From Nephromyces sp. MM_2019 (Eukaryota; Apicomplexa; Aconoidasida; Nephromycida): 10,948 bases of DNA. The stretch lies in NCBI GenBank assembly GCA_015657535.1, contig JADHZB010000224.1, forward strand, positions 1 to 10,948, read 5' to 3'. The translations under genes were made by a program, and so were the position numbers. A model generated the notes under the pieces. It had not been told where the DNA came from. It worked only from the letters and a program-made list of their open reading frames with translations, and made no database searches. Below, piece after piece: positions 1-9,100 of this stretch (the stretch's first letter is position 1; each line of letters begins with the position of its first letter).

Positions 1-26
1 ATTAAACCTTACCCTTCAGCTCCGCT

Positions 27-38
27 ACACACACACAC
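27..38. repeat. (AC)6 microsatellite
   Basis: A perfect AC dinucleotide run of six units. It has the opposite strand polarity to the TG-rich intron 1 minisatellite. Confidence 0.9.
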
Positions 39-94
39 CTCCAAATCATGCTCACTCTCATCTTTATAGCGTTAAACGCTCTGTTTCAGCTCAA

Positions 95-116
95 ACACAC
101 ACACAGACACACACAG
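95..116. repeat. (AC)n tract interrupted by AG
   Basis: (AC)5-AG-(AC)4-AG. Both CACAG ends also resemble 3' splice acceptors on the + strand, but nothing coding can be joined to them with confidence. Confidence 0.85.
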
Positions 117-460
117 CCTCAATAGTTTGCCTCAAGCCCCCTATTATCTCTAATTGGTTTTTGCACGCATCCAAAATCGTCTCTTCTATCAGCATAACAA
201 AACTCGCAGGTATCTCTCACTCTGTGCATCAAGTTTAAATCACCTTCCGACATTTAGCCATCCGGTAATACATATATAGTATCTAAGCTGAAGCCTGCCT
301 AGACTGCCATTAGCGAAACCAACTTGTGTGTGCTACATAGTAGAATCATCTTTGCTCAATTTTCAAAGAGCTTCTAGGCATTAAAGCCTACCTCCATCAG
401 CTTTCTCCCCAAAATTTCACCCGTATTCCCTCACAGGATAGAATATCCACAAAAAGAAAA

Positions 461-520
461 CCCCCCTCCCCCCTCCACATTACAACATTTGGTCTCATTC
501 CCCCCTCATTTTTTCTCTCC
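461..520 (+). promoter_or_regulatory. Pyrimidine/poly-C rich 5' leader before the start codon
   Basis: Two near-continuous C tracts (cccccctcccccctcc and later cccccctc) and a TTTTTTCTCTCC run lie directly upstream of AAAATGA. This composition is unlike the coding sequence and could be a leader, an initiator region or the polypyrimidine tract of an upstream acceptor. Its role is inferred from position alone. Confidence 0.3.
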
Positions 521-523
521 AAA

Positions 524-3151
524 ATGAAGAAAATTTTTCCCTTTTCCGTCTGTTCTACCCCACAAATTCCCCTCTCTCGTTCAACTGCTTACAGCGGAAT
601 AGAGCGTTCTCTGAGTAAATCGCCGATTGAAGAATCCTCCTTTGTGTGTGTTAATCGTGAAGATTTTGGAGATGATTTTTATAGACCGAGACCTGCAGCT
701 CTTCCAGTAACACTCAATTTCATCCGATTGTTTAGATTTTGTGTGTATTTTTTGGGTAGAGATCACAATAACACGGCCCAGGAGTATTGGAATCCGTATG
801 AGCAACACATTCATGATACAGGCAGCAATATGCCTCTAAAGAGGCTGCTTCATATAAAGAGTTTAGGCCAGACTTGCTTGTTTGGATGGCAAATCTTCTT
901 TTATAGAGCTGTTGCTACTATAAAAGATCCTTCAATACGAAGTAGATTGATTGAGATTATACAGACAGAGCTAGTTTTTCATCTAACAGGATCGATCTTG
1001 CAGGTATTTCTGATTAGTTCTCCAGCATCTAGAGTGAAGGATTTTTGCCCTTTAGCTCCCTCTGTATACGTTGTGCATTGGCTGATTGATACATTTGTTA
1101 GGCATCCGCTTTGTCCAGGTTTGCTTAGAGAAGCATTAGTAACTCCATTGATTTGCAGCTGCTTCTTCGCTACTTTACTAAACTGTCCTAACCTTCCTAT
1201 GAACTTTGGGATTGATATCACTCGCATTGTATCTCGCGTAATGTATCAGCTTTTACCGCCTGATAGAGCTGGTATAGCTTCATCCTATGAAGCATACAGT
1301 AAAGCTCATGGTTTTTCCCGAGATTGTAGGAGTAGGGACTCTTTGAGCTGCTTTGAAAGCTATTCGAATGATGTAGATGATCGGATTTTGGACGCAGATG
1401 GTGGTGGAACAAGAGGCAATGCATTAGATCCCCAGAAAAGCTCTTCTCTAACTTCAAACGATTCTGACTTATCTCGATCTTCAGTAGGTGTGCAGTGGTC
1501 ACTTAGTCCAGGCTTTTCAACGACTGACTTCTTCCTAGAATCCTTGAAAGTACAGCAGATCTTCTGGCTTCGCTCTCTTCCTCAGTCGCTCATCAGTATG
1601 ACGCAAAAGCGACTTTTCTTCTTTCAAGGTATTATGGACTGCTTAAAGTACTGCATTCACACTATTCATGAAGCAATTGCTGTTCTAAGAGGCTTTAAAC
1701 CGGATGAGATGGACTGCTATTCTCCGGCCGATTTGGTTTACTCAAAGAGCAAGTATAGGATAAACTGTAGCCTCTTGCTACACTTCTTTGCTAGCACAGC
1801 TTTCTGTATTATGAGTGCAGATTTGGATGGTAAGCTGGATTTGAGTAGCTTCCCAGATTTTGAAGATCTGCTTAATGATCATGTGTTTTGCATATCTGCT
1901 TCTCGATACATTGTGCGTGATTTGTGTGATGAATTGGTGGATTGTCCAATATCTTCAACGCTTCTATCAAACTCTTACGAAAGAGGCTTGAAGGAGAAAG
2001 AGAGAGGAGCTCTTGACGAGGCTCCGTTGATCGAGAGCGATGTGTGTGCTGATTTTCCGGAGAGTGGAAACAATCTTAGGAGTACCCCCAGCAGCGATTC
2101 AAGGGCTGAGATCGGAGGAGGGAAGGCTCTTTCTGAGAGATCTTCAAGCCCACATGCTTTGGAAGTTCAGGCGCCAAGATTTGGACTTCCAGTAGTTAAA
2201 GGCCTACCACCTTCCACCAGAGCTCCGTACTTCTTCAACTACAACGACTACTTCAATGCTGATGCCATCTTTCTTCGGACATTTGGACTGATAAGCGAGA
2301 GATGTGTGGAAGAGCGAGTTGAGATACACGAAGATCATATCTCCAGCGTATTTGGTGGCTCTGAAGGCCTTTTAAGCTTAGATTTTGCTCCTCTTTCGAA
2401 AGAAGATGGGAATGTTTCGGCGTGTGAAGCGAGTAAAGCGATAGAATGCTCATCTGAGGAAGCTCAAGATTCATTGATTCATCCTACGGTGATGATTGCT
2501 GCTGACAAGGATTTTAGGCAGATTGTCTATGATTGCCCTTTGGCAAGAAATGAGGCCTCTTTTGCCATTAAAAAAGCAAAGTTTTATGAAGATGCAGGAG
2601 AGATGAATGCGAAGGCTAGTCTTGAGCTAAGATTGAGCTCTTGCGGTAGTAATATAACGATTAATCATGCTGCAGATGATGGAGTATATCGAAACTGTGA
2701 AGATTCTCAAGTTTTTGTCTTTGACAATCTCTTTACTGTTGGAAGTTTGGAGTACATCACTTTCTTTATCAAACTCAATAAGGATGATTCGCTCACACTA
2801 CCTGGAGGAGAAAGAAGAGCTCCAGATCTTTCCAAGATTAGGCTTAACTTTGGGTTTATTAATGCTGTAGGATGGAAAAAAACTGGAGATTCTGGGAACA
2901 TTTGCTTTCGTGACTATCGTATGATAATGCTTGATATTGTTAGCAAGCATCTTATGATAGTACACAGATCTGACTACAAGGAGCATATCTCCAGGAAACG
3001 TGTGTCTGTTAGCAGTAGCGAAGATTCAGACGATAATACCAACTTTTTTTTGGGAGTGACGTTTAAAATTTCAATCGAAAAGTCTGCGATTGTGTGGAAT
3101 TTTGGGCATGGCAAGAAGTTTATATGCCCAATCGTGAAGTATGCAGAAAAT
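524..3151 (+). CDS. Exon 1: N-terminal helical region and most of the first SPRY-like domain
   Basis: This exon has 876 codons from an ATG in AAAATGA context, the first ATG after an in-frame stop at 341-343. The N-terminus (MKKIFPFS) has no convincing signal peptide core. Residues about 100-255 are rich in hydrophobic helix-like segments (IKSLGQTCLFGWQIFFY and following). Residues about 270-335 are a polar Ser/Asp/Gly linker. Residues about 345-395 are helical again, and 431-448 carry an EF-hand-like DLDGKLDL loop lacking the usual first and last acidic residues. Residues about 490-560 are charged and serine-rich. From about 730 a SPRY-like beta domain begins and is cut by the donor after Asn876. 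Without splicing the frame would run into the TG repeat and end at 3247 with an artefactual Val-Cys tail, a sign that the ORF end is not the protein end. Confidence 0.85.
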
Positions 3152-6100
3152 GTAAGTGATTTGGAGATTTGTGTGTGTGTGTGTGTGTGTGTATGTGTGT
3201 ATGTTATTGCGTGTGTGTACATGTTAGTGCATGTGTGTGTATGTTAGTGCATGTGTGTGTATGTTAGTGTGTGTGTGTGCATGTTAGTGCGTGTGTGTGC
3301 ATGTTAGTGTTTGTGTGTGTATGTTAGTGCGTGTGTGTGCATGTTAGTGCATGTGTGTGCATGTTAGTGCGTGTGTGTGTGCATGTTAGTGCGTGTGTGT
3401 GTATGTTAGTGCATGTGTGTGTGTATGTGTGTGCATGTGTGTGCGTGTTAGTGCGTGTGTGTGCATGTTAGTGCGTGTTTGCGTATGTTAGTGCGTGTGT
3501 GTGTATGTGTGTGTATGTTAGTGCGTGTGCGTGTGTGTGTGTGCATGTTAGTGCGTGTGTGTGTGTGCATATTAGTGTGTGTGTGTGTATGTTAGTGTGC
3601 GTTTGTATGCCTGTGTGAATCTGTGTGTGAATCTATTTAAGTGTGTGTTTGTGTTTTTTCTAAGCTCTTTTTAGCCCTTTTTCTCTCTCAGTTTTTCCCC
3701 GTGGTTTCGATGCAATCCAAGGATATGACACAGGGCTATTCTATCCTCATAAACGCAGAAATCAACGAAAAACCTCCCCAAACCAGCTTTCTTTCGCCTT
3801 TATCTCACTTGTATTATAAGCTTTCACCACATCCAGCAGCAGGGCATCTCGGATGGCAGATTTGGGATATCTTGCTATCTTCTTTCTTGAAGACTCCAGT
3901 AAGCATGGAGTGTTTGAAAGTGAGAAATCTAGGGCAGATGCTGATTTTTAACTCTTCATTAGCTCTAAAACCTTATGTTAGCAGCAGGAATACTAGCTTA
4001 CGCTCTTCATCGGGCTTTTCAGGCTATCAAGAGGCCTGTGCGATTAAGAGTATGTTACGCTTTCCCTCTTCACCATTCTTTATGCAAGACAGCCTGTTGA
4101 GAGGAGGTAGAAGGGGAAGCTTTGTGTTTGTAGCAATCAATCGCATGATTAGAAGTGGCATCTCAAGTGTTTTATATGATGGAAGTTCTCACAAGTGTTT
4201 TCACCCTATAGCAAAGCACAAAACGCTGCTGCCATTCAAAGTACACGATAAGCCTAACTTCATGCGTGTAGTGAAGGAAGAGCAAGATCTTCTTCATGCT
4301 ATTAGAGCAAAGTATCGAGATGTCATTTTAAGGCAAGATGAAGATTTTTCTGGGGGAAATCATGAAGAAGTGATCATTTCGGAACCTCAAGATGGTGTTG
4401 TGTGTGAGAAGCCTCCTTTAGATGGTAAAGTAAGATGTGATGAGGAAGGTAACAAGCCTGCTTCTGCGAAGCAGCAGTCTGAGAAAGAACAAAAGCCTCC
4501 GGGAAATCTCACTCGCAAGGCTTTGAGAAGCTATCTCGAAGATTTTTCACCAAAGCTTTTACCTGGTGATAAGTATTTCAACAGCTATAGGCTGGGAACA
4601 ATTGATGAGGCAGGAATGGCAATCTCACGATTCCCTTTAGATGGCTGTAAGATCATTGAGCATTTGTCTCGCGATCAAGTAGGCATTAAGATAGCTGCTG
4701 ATTCGCCTCAAAGTATAGTTGAAGTCACTGGAGACGAATCAGAGCTCGGAGCTTCCTCTCTGTTCTACTTTCCAACCGACGCGTTTGGTTATTCAGCTAC
4801 CTCCCAGGTTGAGGCTGAAGCTTCTTCAGGTAGCGCGAATCGCGGGGAATCAACTTTTCTCAATCCTTTTTGGGATGATTCCAGCTTGCTTTCATCGAAA
4901 CCTCTGGATATTAAGCTATTGGCTGAGCAGAATTTAGAGCAGGAGCAGAGGCAGCCAGTAAAGGGCTCTGTGTGTGTGGAGAATTCTTGCCCGTTTGTGA
5001 GAAAAGCAAAGAATGAGCTTAGTGACTTGAGTTTTAAGGTATATTCTCGCCCCAGCACGTCTGGAGTGTTGGAAAACATGCATCCGGCGAAACCTTTTTT
5101 TGCAGAGATTCAAGTGGGATATGAAACAGGAAGCTACGAGCTAAAAAATGGTAGTGAATTTGAAAAACCGTTAGCTTTCGGGGTGATTTGGGAGAAATTT
5201 CGATTCCTTTGGCTGAGTAATGGGACTTTTATATGCCCGAAATATCCCTTCTCTAGTTTTCCTCGTTGCAGCCCTTATGAAGAGTTTTCTAGGGAGCTTC
5301 AGATCACTGATTGTGTGTGTGGCTACTCTTGTGGTGATCGGATTGGTGTGCAATTTCTTCCGGAGATTCCTAGCCTCTGCTTCTTCAAGAATTCATCCAT
5401 TGCTTTTGAGTTAAACTTTGATTTGTTTTACACTGCAGCTTATGTTCATGAGAGAGAGAATCTCGATACTGTTACTGGTTTAGAGGCTGCTCTCGATGAA
5501 GCCATTAGCTTTCCCCCTGAAGAATGTGATTTCACTATGCCGAATAGAGACTTTGAGTTCTCAACAAAGTATCTAGGGTATAGAAGCAAACCTTCCTCAA
5601 ATGGAGTTTTAAAGAATCCCTGGAGGTGCAAAGAAGACGGTGAGCTTTCGGTTTTGTGTGGGCTTCAGGCGGTTAAACAAGATTCTCTGGGTGATGTTTG
5701 GCATACTTCAAAGCATATATCATCCTCAGATGATGAGCTTTTGCTTCCCAGCAGGAATCCAGTAGGAGCTTGCCATGTCTCCAGTTTCCCTGCCAATCAT
5801 CACTCTATAGGGAATCCAAATAAAGGCTCTGTTTCAAGAATTTTGAACTCGTTTTCTGCCGTTTTTTTGCACCATGAAAGAGGTGGTGGCGGCATAGAGA
5901 GCAGGATGAGACAATCCCCAGATTTTGATGGTAGAAGCGTCGATTCTTGTCAACACACAGGCGATTTCGTGCTAAAGTTGCCCTGGAATACGTCACAGGA
6001 AGATTCGAGGCCTGAAGACGCCAATCTTCCCGAAAATACACCTCTAACCTCCGTGCGGCAGAATCTCTTGGAGCTGAGTGATGTGGACGCATTTGACGTT

Positions 6101-9100
6101 ATTCTCGATGAATCTCAGAGTATTAAGCTGCTTGATGCTATTAAAGAAGGCTGTGTAACTACAGTCATGGAAGTCATGTCAAAGAGCCAATCAAGCAACG
6201 TATATCTCTACGATAGAATGAACGAGATGGTTACTCCTCTAATGCTAGCCAGTCAGTATAGGAATCCTGCCTTAATATCACTGTTTTTGTGTTATTACAA
6301 CGCAGTGCCCAACATAGTTGATAAGCATAGGAATACTGCACTGCATCACTTGCTTAACCCTAGGAATAAGCACGCAACAGGAGCTTCAAAGAGATACTTG
6401 GAGTGTGCGAGACTTCTTCTTGGGCTTGGAACTGATCCTCGAATCATCAATTCTGATGGGCACACTGCACTCCACGCCTTGGATTACAATCTTCAGAATC
6501 ATTCGAATATCCTACGATTAAACTCGGCGTTTTGTCTAAGGGAGGAGCTCATAAAATGGGAGAAACTCTGGAATTTATATGAGTTAAAGATGCTAGAAAG
6601 CAGCGTTTCTGCCAGAAAAGCGAATGTCTTGTTTCCTCCGTTGAGCGAGAGTAAGTTTTATGCTTCGAGATGGGCTGGTTTGCTAGCGAATTGTGAGGTT
6701 TTGGTAGGCTTTAATGTGGATGATGCCGGTAGTAGCTCAGAATACGCACTGATTAAGCGCTTTGAGGTGGATGGAATTGCATGTGGTGGTGAGATACCAC
6801 CACCATCGGAAGATGAGTTGTGTGTAACAGCCAGCCCCCACGAAATGAAGAAGCCGTCTTTCAATCAGATTGATGGCGATAATCTTGAAGATGATTCGAT
6901 CTTGCTTAGAGTTCCTCGAGCAAGCGGTTCATCAAACGAGCCTTATAGAAAAGTAGATCCTGAGAGTGTGCGTAGTAGGCTCAGCAGCGTTTCCTCCTCT
7001 GTAGACATCAAAAAACCAGGTTTAGAGCAGGCGAGTCCTTACGAAATCTCTGCTTCTCTAGGAGCAACGACGGATTTAAGCAGTTCTCATCCCCTTTATT
7101 CGAGTTTCTTCTCGTCTAGTAAGAGTGCTCGCTTAAGCAGCACCGGTTTCACAGCTCGAGAAGTGCATTCTTCTGGTGCTTGTTCAATCTTTCAGCCTCA
7201 TCATAGTGGTGCAGATGGTTTGGGCATGATCAAGGACAAGGGACTCTCGCTCCAAGTTCCAGGTCGAGAGGATGGTAATGATCGGCTAAACCTAGGCAGA
7301 AAAACTTTATCAACAGCCTTTCCGGAATGGGAAAGCTGCTTGTGGCGGGAAAGTAGCCTTACTATAGGAAGCTCTGCTAGACACATTGCGAATCTAAAAT
7401 TTTTGAATCAAAACAGATCATCTTCGGTAGCATACAGCATCCTAATGATTGAGAATTCAGCGATTATGCCGTGTGTCAAGACGTTTTACAATGCTCTTGT
7501 AAACACCTGCACCTATATTCCCTCATCTTCAAGCGTTATAGAAGAGACTCCCGTTCCTTTCAAGTTTCTATTGTCTGAAGAAACGACTGAAGATTCTGCA
7601 GAAAAAGCTCACTTGAAGGAGAATGGTGTAGTGCATTTTTGCTACAAGATACTCAATCAAGTGCTTACCCTGGTAACCTCTAAATGTAGTGGAATCTTTG
7701 CTCGCTCATGGCAGTCAATGGATGAAACAGCTGCTTATGCCATCTTTTTGGCTTCAATTTTAGCTCAAAAGACTAGATTTTTGACTTTAGATCTCTTTGG
7801 CCGGCTATTGCTGCTGCTTGAGCAGTGCACTACGATGTTTAACCTTCGATGGAGCCTTAGTCCAAAAAAGTTTCTCTGGAGGGCTCAGATTCTACGGGCA
7901 ATCGGTGCTGCCACTACTATTTGTATAGACGATAGATACGTCTGGTGTCCGTCTAATAAGCTGATTGAACCTCCTTACGAAATCTTCACTAAGAAGCTAT
8001 ACGAAAACATCGAATCGCTAAATTTGACGTTTTTTCTGAAGAATCTGATGCTTCAAAAGGCTGATTCTTCCACGGATAGTACTGCATATGCTAATTCTCG
8101 GGAGAAGCAGCTTGAAGACGCCAAGTTTATTGGTAAAGAGACTACAAGAAAATCAATTTTTGTTAACTATATGAATCCTGAGCATTTCACAAGCTTTGAC
8201 AACAATCTAATGGCTACTGATAACCTGAGCAATAGCAACAGCAGCATGCACAATCCATCATATGGGCAGCTTCAACCGAATTGCTTCGTAGTACCTCCAA
8301 TGAATACTCCGCTATTGTTAGTATCAGCTTCAGGAGAAGCTATGCCTCTCACTCCCTCTTTGGAGTCTTTTGCTGACCCAAAAACCGCCATTGGGACGGA
8401 CGCTACGCAGGCGCCTCTGAGGCAATTCTCAGTGAGCAATCTACTAGCAGATGATCAAATAGAGACAACGTCTCATGATAAGGATAAGACTGTGCACTAC
8501 TTGATGTCAAACTGTATGCTTGAAGCACTGAGTACTGCTGTATCACAGAAAGGAAATAATGTATTGAAGCGATATATCGATGGAAATCCTGTTGCCTCTA
8601 GTTTGCTAGCTCAAAAGGCAGTCTTTAAGGTAAATCCTAGCGCTTTAGCTATCGCTGATAATGAGGGTAAGTTTTCGCTTGCGAAAATCCCCAATTTTGA
8701 TGCGACTCAGCCTCAATATACTGCTGAATTTCAAGGTTTTGCTCAATCAGCTTCTCAGCCTCCTCTTCAACCTTCATCGTCACAGTCAAACTCTCAAAAA
8801 TCTCCATCTTATAAAGGCGAACTAACCCATCACTCCTCATTATCTCTATCTCACGATGAATCTTCAAGTGTGTTTGCTGCGAACGCTCTTGATGACTTTT
8901 TGAAGCGTTTCAAGCTGCTAGATAAGTTTGAAAACATCCTCACGATTGCTGGGATACGCACTAGCAATGAAGCTAGCTCTAGCCTAGAGTGTGAACCAGA
9001 CTCTGCTGACACACACACAGCTGCTGCTTACACTCGGCAAGAGCAGCCGATTGCTTCAATTAGGTATTCTTCAGATTGCGTGAAACTCAATGTTATGGGC

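Larger units (their letters stand above)
1..523 (+). other. 5' flanking region of the giant gene, no gene seen
   Basis: I see no supported coding sequence on either strand. The stretch holds two CA dinucleotide tracts, an AT-rich patch around 270-285 (catatatagtat) that could serve as a core promoter element, and a strongly pyrimidine/poly-C stretch at about 461-520 that runs into the start codon. In the frame of the downstream ORF there is a stop (TAG) at 341-343 and then no stop and no ATG until 524, so 524 is the first available start. Two phase-0 acceptor-like sites (ending at 400 and 436) lie in that open stretch, so an upstream exon cannot be excluded. The promoter assignment is inference only. 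Confidence 0.5.
3152..3691 (+). other. Intron 1 (540 nt, GT-AG, phase 0)
   Basis: The donor is AAAAT|GTAAGT at 3152. The acceptor is the pyrimidine run TTTTTCTCTCTCAG ending at 3691, with TTTTTCTAAG just upstream as a possible branch point (A at about 3663). Removal joins Asn876 to Phe877 with no frame change and completes the SPRY-like fold. The nearer acceptor-like TTTTTAG ending at 3674 is out of frame. Apart from about 18 nt at the 5' end and about 70 nt at the 3' end, the intron is a TG-rich minisatellite. The ATG at 3641, which would start the downstream ORF, lies inside this intron and is not a credible start. Confidence 0.82.
2711..3712 (+). other. SPRY/B30.2-like domain 1, split by intron 1
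   Basis: Residues about 730-883 of the model, coded by 2711-3151 plus 3692-3712. Visible features are a beta-rich opening (EYITFFIKL, IRLNFGFINAVGW), an acidic serine insert (SSSEDSDDN), then FFLGVTFKISIEKSAIVWNF, which fits the SPRY pattern G-V/C-x-hydrophobic-D-x-x-x-x-x-I-x-F/W-x-x-N/F. The fold then ends in FFPVVSM, matching the usual LFPAVSL-type last strand. That last strand lies wholly in exon 2. SPRY domains are protein-interaction modules; the partner is unknown. The assignment is by pattern, not by a profile search. Confidence 0.7.

Noticed and set aside
581..2986. Several - strand ORFs of 60-95 codons opposite exon 1
   Set aside because: They are shadows of the real reading frame with no domain, no splice logic and unnatural composition; one is simply His-Thr from the CA strand of the repeat.
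3152..3247. Val-Cys-rich C-terminal tail if exon 1 is read to its stop at 3245-3247
   Set aside because: It is only translation of the TG repeat after a good GTAAGT donor; the SPRY-like fold is incomplete without exon 2.
3201..3600. CRISPR-like or telomere-like array
   Set aside because: There are no unique spacers and the host is eukaryotic; TTAGTG units are interspersed with TG runs and lie inside a gene, unlike a terminal telomere.
3641..3691. Start codon at 3641 (MCVCVFSKLF, resembling a signal peptide)
   Set aside because: It lies between the repeat array and the acceptor of intron 1; the hydrophobic look comes from TG and pyrimidine tracts.
4719..8867. Short ORFs on both strands within exon 2
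   Set aside because: They overlap a continuous 1981-codon frame with recognisable SPRY and ankyrin domains and show no features of their own.
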